64,000 bases of DNA from Williamsia sp. 1135 (GTDB taxonomy: Bacteria > Actinomycetota > Actinomycetes > Mycobacteriales > Mycobacteriaceae): NCBI RefSeq assembly GCF_002095395.1, contig NZ_MJEI01000105.1, positions 186,001-250,000 of the forward strand. Direction: 5' to 3'. A model generated the notes under the pieces. The model searched no databases. It was not told the origin of the DNA and was given only the letters and a program-made list of their open reading frames with translations. Each line of letters opens with the position of its first letter. Position 1 is the stretch's first letter. Shown in pieces: positions 25,462 to 33,576 of the stretch. Both the position numbers and the translations under genes were made by a program.

Positions 25462-26556
25462 ATGTCCAGCAGAAGTCGTCGGAGCCGGGTGACGTGTTTG
25501 ATCGCCGCCGGCACCATCAGCGCTCTGGTACTCGCCGGCTGCGGCGAGTCAGCCGAACCGAGCACCGGGCAGGCCGAATCCAGCACGGAGTCAGCCGAAC
25601 CGAACACGGGGGAGTCGCTGCGGATCGTGTTGGGTTCGAAACCACAGGCGTCGCAGGTCCCGCTGGTCTACGGCGTGGGGCACAACGCGGATGACTTCGG
25701 GCTCGACATCAGTGTCGAGCAGAACATCACGATCTTCGACGACCACATCGACCCCCTGAAGACCTTGCTCGATGGCGAAGCCGAGGTCATGGCGACGTCG
25801 GTCTCCGCGATCCTGGATGCGCGTGAGCAGGGCGAGGACGTCAAGATGTTCTGCCCGTACGTGAGCATGGACGACTTCGTCCTGGCCGGCGCCAACGGCG
25901 TGAACACCGCCGGTCAGCTGTTCGAACCGTCGACCCGGGTGGGCATCGACAGCCCGGGTGGCGCCGGAGCCATCGTCCTCAACGCGCTCTTGAGCGGTAT
26001 CGGCGAGCCCCGTGACATCGACGAGATCCCGAATCAGCAGATCATCGAAAGCTCAAGCGCCCGAACGGAAGCGTGGGCCGCGGGGCAGCTGGACGCAACG
26101 GTGATTCACGACACCCAGTACGACAGTGCCCAGGAGACGGTGAACCTACCGGTGCTCATCGCCACCCTCTACGAGAACGCCCCCGGATTCATCAAGGTGG
26201 CTCAGGCCGCCCCGGCGGAATGGCTCGTCGAGAACCGCGAACTCGCCGCCAGGTACTGCGCCACCACGCTGCGTGCGATGAAGACTCTGAAAAGCGACTT
26301 CGCCCTCTTTCGGGCCGCGGTCGACGAATGCGTCGAAGAACCGCCCTCGGAAGAATCCCTCAGAGAGCTGTTCGGCCTCATCCAGAAGTATCCGTTCTGG
26401 ACCGATGACGGCGGGCTCTCCGACGCCAGCGTGACGTTCATGATCGACATCGCGAGCGAGTCAGGTGTCCTGACCCAACCGATGAATGCTGCCGACGTGG
26501 TCGACCGGGAGACGCTGAGTCGGGCCGTTGAACTCGCGAACATGCCGACGGGATAG
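25462..26556 (+). CDS. Substrate-binding lipoprotein (SsuA/TauA/NMT1-like)
   Basis: A 364-residue exported lipoprotein. A Sec signal with lipobox LAGC puts the lipid-modified Cys at residue 27, followed by a Ser/Glu-rich linker to about 50. The mature part has the look of nitrate/sulfonate/taurine or NMT1/THI5 binding proteins: 'LRIVLGSKPQASQVPLVYGV' at the start, 'GEAEVMATSVSAILDA', and 'VGIDSPGGAGAIVLNALL' at the hinge. The ATG follows GAGGAG at five bases. No permease or ATPase gene lies beside it, so it is an orphan binding protein that must share a transporter encoded elsewhere or act as a sensor or chaperone. The ligand is unknown. Confidence 0.82.
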   Translation: MSSRSRRSRVTCLIAAGTISALVLAGCGESAEPSTGQAESSTESAEPNTGESLRIVLGSKPQASQVPLVYGVGHNADDFGLDISVEQNITIFDDHIDPLKTLLDGEAEVMATSVSAILDAREQGEDVKMFCPYVSMDDFVLAGANGVNTAGQLFEPSTRVGIDSPGGAGAIVLNALLSGIGEPRDIDEIPNQQIIESSSARTEAWAAGQLDATVIHDTQYDSAQETVNLPVLIATLYENAPGFIKVAQAAPAEWLVENRELAARYCATTLRAMKTLKSDFALFRAAVDECVEEPPSEESLRELFGLIQKYPFWTDDGGLSDASVTFMIDIASESGVLTQPMNAADVVDRETLSRAVELANMPTG

Positions 26557-26622
26557 CCGGAATGCGGGGACGGGACAACCCGCTGGAATCGGCTCGCTGC
26601 GAACCTGCGGCCCGAATGCGCC

Positions 26623-26637
26623 TAAGTTGGCAGAGTG
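26623..26637 (+). promoter_or_regulatory. -10 element of leaderless response-regulator operon
   Basis: TAAGTT (26623-26628) followed by six bases and then the GTG start at 26635, the spacing expected for a leaderless transcript. There is no ribosome binding site before this GTG, which supports the reading. Confidence 0.55.
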
Positions 26638-27312
26638 ACCGAAGTTCTGCTGGCCGAAGATGACGAAGCCATTGCCGCGCCGCTCGCCCGTGCCCTGAGC
26701 CGGGAGGGATACGGCTGCGAGGTCGTCACCACCGGCACCGAAGCCCTCGAGATGGCCCGTAGCGGCCGATTCGAACTGCTCGTCCTCGACCTCGGGCTGC
26801 CCGAGATGGACGGGCTGGAGGTGTGCCGCCGGATCCGGGCCGTGCGTCCCCAACTCGCGGTGTTGATGCTCACTGCGCGCACCGACGAGGTGGACTTCGT
26901 GGTCGGACTGGACGCCGGAGCTGACGACTACGTCGGTAAGCCGTTCCGGCTGGCCGAGTTGCTCGCCCGGGTGCGGGCGCTGTTGCGTCGCAAACAAAGC
27001 GCCGACGTGGTGATCGAGGCCGGTGACATCCATCTCGATGCCCGCGGGCGTCGTGTCCTGGTCGCGGGGGAAGACGCGACACTGGCCAATCGCGAGTTCG
27101 ATCTGCTGCGGTATCTGATGGAACGCGGCGGCGAGGTGGTCAGTCGCGAAGAGATACTGACCGAGGTGTGGGGCACTCCCGACCTGCTCTCCTCCAAAAC
27201 CCTTGACATGCACATCTCCTGGCTGCGCCGCAAGATCGGTGACGACCGGCCAGGACGCAAGAAGCGGATCGTCACCGTGCGCGGGGTCGGCTTCCGCTTC
27301 GATCCCGACTAG
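26635..27312 (+). CDS. OmpR-family response regulator
   Basis: A 225-residue regulator. The receiver domain has the acidic pair in 'LLAEDDEA' (residues 8-10), phospho-acceptor Asp52 in 'LVLDLGLPEMDG' and the conserved Lys in 'DDYVGKPF'. The C-terminal winged helix includes 'ANREFDLLRYLMERGGEVVS' and 'MHISWLRRKIG' and ends in 'VRGVGFRFDPD'. The kinase gene starts two bases after its stop, so this is a regulator-kinase operon. The signal and targets are unknown; no obvious target gene is adjacent. Confidence 0.94.
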   Translation: MTEVLLAEDDEAIAAPLARALSREGYGCEVVTTGTEALEMARSGRFELLVLDLGLPEMDGLEVCRRIRAVRPQLAVLMLTARTDEVDFVVGLDAGADDYVGKPFRLAELLARVRALLRRKQSADVVIEAGDIHLDARGRRVLVAGEDATLANREFDLLRYLMERGGEVVSREEILTEVWGTPDLLSSKTLDMHISWLRRKIGDDRPGRKKRIVTVRGVGFRFDPD

Positions 27313-27314
27313 AC

Positions 27315-28631
27315 ATGCGCCGCCGAATTCTCCGGTCGATGATGGCCATGGTCATGGGCATCGGACTGCTGCTGGGTGTGCCGCTCATGTTCACGGCCTG
27401 GTGGTGGGTCGACGACACCGCACACCAAGATCTCGACGATCGACTCAAACGCGTGTCGGCCGAGCTCCTCGACCAGGAGGGGCCGGACGGTTCTGTGAGC
27501 GGCGATCTGGATCGCGACAAGTTCCGGCTGCTCGTGCCCGAAGGTGGACGCCTGGAAATCTATTTTCCGGTGGTATCCGAAGACGGCATAGATCAGGGAA
27601 GACTCGACATAGGGGCGTCGTTCGACGAAGAACCCGTGACGGAATCGCTGACCCTCGGTGAGGCCGGCTCGGTGACGCTGTCGGTGCCCTACTCGCAGGT
27701 CCGCAGCAGACAGTGGGGAGCGGTCGGGGTGGTCTCGCTCGTGGTCACGACCTCGGTCATCGCCGGCCTCGTCGTGGCCGCGGTGACCGCCGGCCGCCTG
27801 GCGGACCCGTTGGAGGACGTCGCCGCGCGAGCGGCACGCATGGCCCAGGGGGACTTCGGGACCGAGGGCAGGCACTACGACATCGAGGAACTCGACCGGG
27901 TGTCGTCGGCGCTCGATACGGCGAATCGCGAGATCACCGTCCGTCTCGAGCGTGAGGGCCGGATCGTGGGCGAGGTCTCCCATCAGCTGCGGAGCAGACT
28001 GACCGCCATCAGATTGCGACTCGACGAGTTGTCCATCCATCCCGATCAGGACGTGGTGGACGAGGCCGACGCAGCGCTCGCCCAGGTCGAGCGGCTCACC
28101 AGCGAGCTCGATGAACTGATCACCGCCGCGCGCGGCGAGCAGGTGGCGCGCCTCGACCCGGTGGCCATACCCGGGCAGGTGGATCAGGTCGTGGCCGACT
28201 ATAGGCAGGCGTTCGCCGTGCAGAACCGCACGCTCTCCGCCGTCGCGTCGGGAGAGTGCGCCGCGCGCGTCACCCCGACGCGCCTGCGCGAGGCCCTGAG
28301 CGTGCTCGTGGACAACGCATTGCGCCATGGCGAGGGTGACTGCCTGATCGAGACCCGCGAGCTGCCCGGGAGCGGCATGATCCGGATCTCGGTGTCGGAC
28401 CAGGGCGCGGGGGTCAGCGACAAGAGCGCCCCGCACGTCTTCCAGCGGGGGTACTCCGAGGGCGGGTCCAGCGGTGTGGGTCTGCCGCTGGCGCGAGCGC
28501 TGATCGAGGCCGACGGGGGACGGCTCGACCTGCTGCAGCGTCGTCCGCCGACTTTTGCGATCGTGGTGCCGCGGCACGAAGTCGATACCGATGCCGATCA
28601 GGTACTCCCCAGGGGGCCCGAACCCCGTTAG
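27315..28631 (+). CDS. Sensor histidine kinase
   Basis: A 438-residue transmembrane kinase. TM1 (about 10-32) and TM2 (about 135-159) bracket an extracellular sensor of roughly 100 residues. A HAMP-like linker follows ('GRLADPLEDVAARAARMAQG'). The phospho-acceptor is His223 in 'GEVSHQLRSRLTAIRLRL', unusual in having HQLR in place of the more common HELR/HDLR. ATPase motifs are N box 'LVDNALRHG', G1 'VSDQGAGVSD' and G2 'GGSSGVGLPLARAL'. It is cotranscribed with the OmpR-type regulator. The stimulus cannot be told from the sensor domain. Confidence 0.93.
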   Translation: MRRRILRSMMAMVMGIGLLLGVPLMFTAWWWVDDTAHQDLDDRLKRVSAELLDQEGPDGSVSGDLDRDKFRLLVPEGGRLEIYFPVVSEDGIDQGRLDIGASFDEEPVTESLTLGEAGSVTLSVPYSQVRSRQWGAVGVVSLVVTTSVIAGLVVAAVTAGRLADPLEDVAARAARMAQGDFGTEGRHYDIEELDRVSSALDTANREITVRLEREGRIVGEVSHQLRSRLTAIRLRLDELSIHPDQDVVDEADAALAQVERLTSELDELITAARGEQVARLDPVAIPGQVDQVVADYRQAFAVQNRTLSAVASGECAARVTPTRLREALSVLVDNALRHGEGDCLIETRELPGSGMIRISVSDQGAGVSDKSAPHVFQRGYSEGGSSGVGLPLARALIEADGGRLDLLQRRPPTFAIVVPRHEVDTDADQVLPRGPEPR

Positions 28632-28642
28632 TCAGACCGATG

Positions 28643-28695
28643 ATGGGTTGTTCTGGCGAGGTCGACCTGCGCTTTTGTTCGCCACAACGACCCAT
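28643..28695. terminator. Hairpin between convergent genes (palindromic repeat)
   Basis: ATGGGTTGTTCTGGCGA (28643-28659) and TCGCCACAACGACCCAT (28679-28695) form a 17-base stem with one mismatch and one G-T pair around a 19-base loop. It lies between the 3' ends of the convergent kinase and GtrA genes, so it could end transcription in both directions. Its arm resembles the arm of the inverted repeat at 33415-33506. Confidence 0.5.
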
Positions 28696-28713
28696 TACCG
28701 CCAGGGCGGGGGT

Positions 28714-29274
28714 TCAGCTGTGGCCGAGTTCCTCGTCCGCGAGCTCTTCGCCGGCGGGGTGTGGATCCGTGGAACCGGCCGCGGCACCGCGAAGGTCGGA
28801 CTCCGGGAACGCGAAGCGCCGCAGGGCCCAGAACCGAAAGGCCATCTGCAGTAGGTTGCCGATGATGTAACCGAGGACGAAGTCGATGACGACGAGTTTG
28901 GTGACGTCGACGGAACTGCGGATGTCGAAGATGTTGTTGGCCACGAACAGGGGCGCGGCCTGCAAGATCACACCGACGCCGCTGATCGCGAAGAACAGCA
29001 GGGCCTCGTGGTGCGTCTCGCGTCCACCGCGATTCTTGAACGCCCACTCACGGTTGAGGATGTAACTGACGATCGTGGCGAGAACACCCGAGATGATCTT
29101 GGCGACCACGGGCTTGTTCTCGAGGATCGTCAGACTCAGCGAATAGAAGATCGCCATGTCGAAAAGCATCATCGAACCACCGATGATGGCGAACTTGATG
29201 AGCTCGTGGTGTTTCATCGCCACGCCCCTGATGGGCGCCGGGGTACGGGCCATCAGCCCGTCGATGAATGACAC
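28714..29274 (-). CDS. GtrA family membrane protein
   Basis: A 186-residue protein with four transmembrane helices typical of GtrA: 'KFAIIGGSMMLFDMAIFYSL', 'ISGVLATIVSYILNREWAFK' (with the family's NRxWxF motif), 'LLFFAISGVGVILQAAPLFV' and 'LVVIDFVLGYIIGNLLQMAF'. GtrA proteins are thought to flip polyprenyl-phosphate sugars for surface polysaccharide or arabinogalactan synthesis; Rv3277 is the syntenic homologue. The GTG start at 29274 has no strong ribosome binding site, and a Met at residue 8 is an alternative. It is divergent from purK, as in mycobacteria. The tail is acidic and hydrophilic. Confidence 0.9.
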   Translation of the reverse strand: MSFIDGLMARTPAPIRGVAMKHHELIKFAIIGGSMMLFDMAIFYSLSLTILENKPVVAKIISGVLATIVSYILNREWAFKNRGGRETHHEALLFFAISGVGVILQAAPLFVANNIFDIRSSVDVTKLVVIDFVLGYIIGNLLQMAFRFWALRRFAFPESDLRGAAAGSTDPHPAGEELADEELGHS

Positions 29275-29378
29275 AAGGATGCAGTCTACGAAAAAATATC
29301 GCCGGTCAACTAATCCGGCGCGTTCTCGGCCGGTCCCGTGTCATTCGAACACCTCAGATCGTGACAACATGGATAGCC

Positions 29379-30686
29379 GTGACGAGTGATTCGACCGCGG
29401 TACCCGCGCCGACCGCGACGACGGTGCCACCGGCACCCGATTCGCCGGAGGGCAGCCGCGATGCCGCAACATCAGGTATGCCCGTGGTGACGATGATCGG
29501 TGGGGGTCAGCTCGCCCGGATGACGCATCAGGCGGCCATCGCCATGGGCCAGCGTCTTCGGGTTCTCGCCGCGTCGGCCGACGAACCTGCAGCTCAAGTC
29601 ACTCCGGACGTGGTGTTCGGTTCGCACACCGACCTCGAGGACCTCCGCGCGGCCGCCCGGGGCGCCCACGCCTTGACCTTCGACCACGAGCACGTTCCGG
29701 TCGGGCACCTCGAGGCACTGGTCGCCGAGGGCGTGAAGGTGCTCCCGCCGCCGACCGCGCTGATCTACGCACAGGACAAGCTCCGGATGCGTCGCAAGCT
29801 CGCCGAGCTGGGCGCCCCGATCCCCGAATACGTGGAGTTGGGGTCCACCTCACCGCGCGAGGCGCTCATCGAGTTCGGTGAGCGACATCACTGGGACATC
29901 GTCCTGAAAACGGTCACCGGCGGCTACGACGGGCGCGGTGTGTGGCTGATCGACGACCGGGAGCAGGCGCTGGCGGTGCTCGACGAGGCGCCGGCCGGCG
30001 CAGCTCTGATGGCCGAGGAGAAGGTCGCGTTGCGACGAGAGTTGTCGGCGATGGTCGGCCGCTCGCCGTTCGGGCAGGGTGCTGTCTGGCCGGTGGTCGA
30101 GACGGTTCAGCGTAAAGGGCAGTGCGCGGTGGTGATCGCGCCCGCCCCGGGGCTGGACGCTGAACTCGCCGAGAGTGCCCAGCGACTCGCGTTGTTCCTG
30201 GCCGGCGAACTCGGCGTGGTGGGCGTCATGGCTGTCGAACTGTTCGAGACGACAGACGGTGGTCTGCTCGTCAACGAGCTGGCAATGCGTCCGCACAACA
30301 GTGGGCACTGGAGCATGGACGGCTCGGTCACGGGCCAGTTCGAGCAGCATCTGCGGGCCGTGCTCGACTATCCGCTCGGCGACACCTCGGTGCTGGCACC
30401 CGCCACCGTGATGGCCAACATCCTCGGGGCCGAGCAGGCGCCGTCGATGTCCATGGACGAACGCCTGCACCACCTGTTCGCGAGAATCCCGCGCGCGAAG
30501 GTGCACCTGTACGGGAAGGGCGAACGGCCCGACCGCAAGATCGGCCACGTCAACATCGTGGGTGCGCCGGGTGGCGACGTCGACGACCCGGACTACGTCG
30601 CGCAGCTGCGGGAAGTCGCGGAACGGGCCGCACACTGGATGTCGCACGGGGTCTGGACCGACGGATGGGATGTGCACGGTGGGTGA
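29379..30686 (+). CDS. purK: N5-carboxyaminoimidazole ribonucleotide synthase
   Basis: An ATP-grasp enzyme that converts AIR, ATP and bicarbonate to N5-CAIR in purine synthesis. The core starts at '[20 protein letters not shown]', then '[15 protein letters not shown]', '[13 protein letters not shown]' (ATP-grasp loop) and '[18 protein letters not shown]' (metal and ATP site). From GTG 29379 the protein has 435 residues with a roughly 30-residue Pro/Ala/Thr-rich N-terminal extension; GTG 29361 is an alternative start. purE overlaps its 3' end. It is divergent from GtrA. Confidence 0.95.
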   Translation: MTSDSTAVPAPTATTVPPAPDSPEGSRDAATSGMPVVTMIGGGQLARMTHQAAIAMGQRLRVLAASADEPAAQVTPDVVFGSHTDLEDLRAAARGAHALTFDHEHVPVGHLEALVAEGVKVLPPPTALIYAQDKLRMRRKLAELGAPIPEYVELGSTSPREALIEFGERHHWDIVLKTVTGGYDGRGVWLIDDREQALAVLDEAPAGAALMAEEKVALRRELSAMVGRSPFGQGAVWPVVETVQRKGQCAVVIAPAPGLDAELAESAQRLALFLAGELGVVGVMAVELFETTDGGLLVNELAMRPHNSGHWSMDGSVTGQFEQHLRAVLDYPLGDTSVLAPATVMANILGAEQAPSMSMDERLHHLFARIPRAKVHLYGKGERPDRKIGHVNIVGAPGGDVDDPDYVAQLREVAERAAHWMSHGVWTDGWDVHGG

Positions 30687-31194
30687 GAACACGAACGGTC
30701 CGCTCGTCGGACTGATCATGGGCAGCGATTCGGATTGGCCGACGATGGAGGCCGCCGCAGTGGCGCTGGCCGAGTTCGGGGTTCGTTTCGAGGTGGGGGT
30801 CGTCTCGGCGCACCGTACTCCGCAACGCATGCTCGACTACGCCGCAGATGCCGCCGGCCGCGGCCTCTCGGTGATCATCGCCGGCGCTGGTGGCGCCGCG
30901 CATCTGCCCGGGATGGTGGCATCGGCGACGCCGCTGCCGGTGATCGGGGTACCGGTGCCACTGAAGTACCTCGACGGAATGGACTCGCTGCTGTCGATCG
31001 TCCAGATGCCCGCCGGGGTTCCCGTGGCAACGGTGTCGATCGGCGGGGCCCGCAACGCCGGTCTGCTCGCCGTCCGCATCCTGGCCGCCTCGGACCCTGC
31101 GCTGCGCACCCGGATGGAACGGTTCCAGGCCGATCTGTCCGATATGGTTCTCGCCAAAGATCAAGCGCTGCAAGACAAGCTGCTCGGAGGCTGA
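30670..31194 (+). CDS. purE: N5-carboxyaminoimidazole ribonucleotide mutase
   Basis: A 174-residue class I PurE that rearranges N5-CAIR to CAIR, the step after PurK. '[17 protein letters not shown]' is the phosphate-binding start, '[15 protein letters not shown]' holds the catalytic His, and '[16 protein letters not shown]' and '[20 protein letters not shown]' complete the active site. The start overlaps the end of purK; ATG 30670 is used, with GTG 30679 as an alternative. Translational coupling to purK is likely. Confidence 0.95.
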   Translation: MCTVGENTNGPLVGLIMGSDSDWPTMEAAAVALAEFGVRFEVGVVSAHRTPQRMLDYAADAAGRGLSVIIAGAGGAAHLPGMVASATPLPVIGVPVPLKYLDGMDSLLSIVQMPAGVPVATVSIGGARNAGLLAVRILAASDPALRTRMERFQADLSDMVLAKDQALQDKLLGG

Positions 31195-31210
31195 TCGGAT
31201 CTGCGTGAGG

Positions 31211-32038
31211 TCAGGCCGGTTCGGTCAGCAGCCTGCGCCGGAACAGATCGAGCACGTCGTCGAGCGCCTGCCTGGTGGGGGTCCCGGGTTCGTCGACGAG
31301 GTGTTCGGTCAGTGCGGAGTGGGGTGGCAGCGGAGACGGCGCCGCGTCGCTGTCGTCGAGTTCGATGGCCACGAAGGCCTCACCGAGCTGTTCGCGCAGG
31401 AACTCGAAGCGCTTCGGCGGGGACAGTTTGTCTCCCTTGAACCGGACCCCGAGCACCTGCAGGCCCTTGGCGCACCGGCCCTTCACCGTCTCGAGCTCCT
31501 CCGCGGAGATGTCGATGTTGCCCGCGAGCGCGTTCAGCGGCCGGAACGGCAGCGACGGTTGGGCTACGACCGGTGCGAGGAGGCGCTCGTCGGTCGCCAT
31601 GGCCAGTGCGAAACCTCCGGTGAAGCACATTCCGATCGCCCCGACCCCCGGGCCGCCGCACCGCTCGTGTTCGGCGGCAGCCAGCGCCCGCAACCAGTTG
31701 ACGACCGGTGACGATTTCCCGGTCGCGAGCACCGTGAAATCGCTACTGATACACCGCGGCACCAACGACGACGCCATCCTGCGGGCGTCTGCTGCACCGG
31801 CGTGCAACGGATCGAGGCCGTCGACGCCGAACAGGCTCGGCAGCACCGCAGTGCAGCCGATGTCGGCGACCTTGCGGGCGAAGCGGAGGACCTTGGGGGT
31901 GATCCCGGGTATCTCGGCGATGATGATCACCGCGGGGCCACTGCCGAGCCGGTAGATCGTGCGCGTCTGGCCGTAGTGGGTGAAGTCTGATTTCTCGAAG
32001 TCGGCAAGTGCTTCGGCCGGGGACGTCTTCGGGCTCAT
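31211..32038 (-). CDS. Dienelactone hydrolase family protein
   Basis: A 275-residue alpha/beta hydrolase of the dienelactone hydrolase family. The nucleophile elbow is GMCFTGG, with Cys in place of Ser as in true dienelactone hydrolases. 'AVIIIAEIPGITPKVLRFAR' is the family's N-terminal strand and oxyanion region. A His toward the C-terminus (in 'PPHSALTEHLVDE') may complete the triad. The N-terminal 25 residues are outside the core. It is divergent from the fadE25-like gene across a 208-base region holding an inverted repeat, so both may share control. The substrate is unknown. Confidence 0.87.
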   Translation of the reverse strand: MSPKTSPAEALADFEKSDFTHYGQTRTIYRLGSGPAVIIIAEIPGITPKVLRFARKVADIGCTAVLPSLFGVDGLDPLHAGAADARRMASSLVPRCISSDFTVLATGKSSPVVNWLRALAAAEHERCGGPGVGAIGMCFTGGFALAMATDERLLAPVVAQPSLPFRPLNALAGNIDISAEELETVKGRCAKGLQVLGVRFKGDKLSPPKRFEFLREQLGEAFVAIELDDSDAAPSPLPPHSALTEHLVDEPGTPTRQALDDVLDLFRRRLLTEPA

Positions 32039-32132
32039 GGGCGGTCACCTTTCGGGCAGAATGGGATGTCTGCGGCCAAGGCTAGTGCCACCGACTTCCG
32101 CATTTGGGGCGGTGGGGAGGTACACGAACTTC

Positions 32133-32150
32133 AGTTACCCGCCAGTAACT
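32133..32150. promoter_or_regulatory. Inverted-repeat operator upstream of fadE25-like gene
   Basis: AGTTACCCGCCAGTAACT is an inverted repeat with perfect 6-base arms and a 6-base centre. A -10-like TATTAC lies at 32165-32170, so a bound protein would cover the -35 region. The shape suits a TetR-type fatty-acid or acyl-CoA sensing repressor; which one is unknown. Confidence 0.55.
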
Positions 32151-32246
32151 AAGTTTGGACGCGGTATTACGATTGTGGGCGTAGAGCCCGACTTTCCACT
32201 CGGGCGAAGAGTCCGATTTTCACTGGCGCATATGAGGAGTGTTCTG

Positions 32247-33407
32247 ATGGCCGGCAACCCCGATTTCGATCTGTTCAAGCTCGGTGAGGAGCACGATGAG
32301 TTGCGTGCGGCGATTCGGGCGCTCTCGGAGAAGGAGATCGAGCCGCACGCGGCTGATGTCGACGAGAATTCCCGGTTCCCCGACGAGGCCCTCGCTGCGC
32401 TGACCGCGTCGGGGTTCAACGCGATCCATGTGCCCGAGGAGTTCGACGGGCAGGGTGGTGACTCGGTCGCGGCGTGCATCGTGATCGAGGAGGTCGCGCG
32501 GGTGGATGCGTCGGCGTCGCTGATCCCGGCGGTGAACAAGCTGGGCACGATGGGTTTGATCCTGAAGGGTTCGCAGGAGCTGAAGCAGCAGGTGCTGCCC
32601 TCGATTGCCTCGGGTGAGGCGATGGCCTCGTATGCGTTGTCCGAGCGTGAGGCCGGTTCGGACGCGGCGTCGATGAAGACCCGCGCGAAGGAGGACGGTG
32701 ACACCTGGGTGCTCAACGGCAGTAAGTGCTGGATCACCAATGGTGGCAAGTCGTCCTGGTACACGGTGATGGCGGTGACCGATCCGGAGAAGGGTGCCAA
32801 CGGGATCTCGTCGTTCATGGTCCACAAGGATGATCCGGGGTTCACGGTCGGGCCGCTGGAGAAGAAGCTGGGAATCAAGGGTTCGCCGACTGCGGAACTG
32901 TACTTCGAGAACTGCACCATCCCGGGTGATCGGATCATCGGCGCACCGGGCACGGGGTTCAAGACCGCGCTCGAGACGCTCGATCACACGCGTCCGACGA
33001 TCGGTGCCCAGGCGATCGGTATCGCCCAGGGCGCCCTGGATCAGACGATCGCGTACGTCAAGGACCGTAAGCAGTTCGGGAAGTCGATCAGCACGTTCCA
33101 GGGTGTGGAGTTCATGATCGCCGACATGGCGATGAAGATCGAGGCCGCTCGGTTGATGGTCTACACCTCGGCTGCGCGCGCCGAGCGGGGTGAGAAGAAC
33201 CTCGGGTTCATCTCGGCGGCGGCGAAATGTTTTGCCTCGGATGTGGCGATGGAGGTGACCACCGATGCGGTGCAGTTGTTCGGCGGCGCCGGCTACACCC
33301 GCGATTTCCCGGTGGAGCGGATGATGCGTGATGCCAAGATCACCCAGATCTACGAAGGCACCAACCAGATCCAGCGCGTCGTGATGTCACGAGCACTCCT
33401 GCGCTAG
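32247..33407 (+). CDS. fadE25: Acyl-CoA dehydrogenase (FadE25-like)
   Basis: A 386-residue flavin-dependent acyl-CoA dehydrogenase for the first oxidation of beta-oxidation. 'YALSEREAGSDAASMKT' is signature 1, 'QFGKSISTFQGVEFMIADMA' and 'QLFGGAGYTRDFPVERMMRD' cover signature 2 and the FAD contacts, and 'ITQIYEGTNQIQRVVMSRAL' contains the catalytic base Glu (IYEGT). The ATG follows AGGAG by seven bases; codons upstream in frame lie in the promoter. Codon use is more biased to GGT/CTG/AAG than its neighbours, suggesting strong expression. It is syntenic with fadE25 downstream of purE-purK in mycobacteria. Confidence 0.94.
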   Translation: MAGNPDFDLFKLGEEHDELRAAIRALSEKEIEPHAADVDENSRFPDEALAALTASGFNAIHVPEEFDGQGGDSVAACIVIEEVARVDASASLIPAVNKLGTMGLILKGSQELKQQVLPSIASGEAMASYALSEREAGSDAASMKTRAKEDGDTWVLNGSKCWITNGGKSSWYTVMAVTDPEKGANGISSFMVHKDDPGFTVGPLEKKLGIKGSPTAELYFENCTIPGDRIIGAPGTGFKTALETLDHTRPTIGAQAIGIAQGALDQTIAYVKDRKQFGKSISTFQGVEFMIADMAMKIEAARLMVYTSAARAERGEKNLGFISAAAKCFASDVAMEVTTDAVQLFGGAGYTRDFPVERMMRDAKITQIYEGTNQIQRVVMSRALLR

Positions 33408-33414
33408 CCCGATT

Positions 33415-33506
33415 TTGGTGGGTTCTGGCGAGCATTCGCCCCGGACGAAGCGCAGCGGAGTTCGACGTTTCCCGGTCAGCAGGTCGGTGTCGCCAAAACC
33501 CACCAA
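33415..33506. repeat. 92-bp palindromic repeat element
   Basis: TTGGTGGGTTCTGGCGA (33415-33431) and TCGCCAAAACCCACCAA (33490-33506) are 17-base inverted arms with one mismatch, around a 58-base GC-rich centre. The element starts eight bases after the fadE25 stop. The inner end of the arm (TTCTGGCGAG) also occurs in the hairpin at 28643-28695, so these may belong to one dispersed family of small palindromic elements. No ORF lies inside. Confidence 0.55.
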
Positions 33507-33560
33507 TTCCGGGGATCCAGATCCACCCCAGGTCTGATGTGCGACCGCATTCGGTGCCAC

Positions 33561-33576
33561 TAGATTGGGCGCAATG
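33561..33576 (+). promoter_or_regulatory. -10 element of leaderless NarL-type operon
   Basis: TAGATT (33561-33566) is followed by seven bases and the ATG at 33574, with no ribosome binding site between; this fits a leaderless mRNA for the kinase-regulator pair. Confidence 0.5.
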
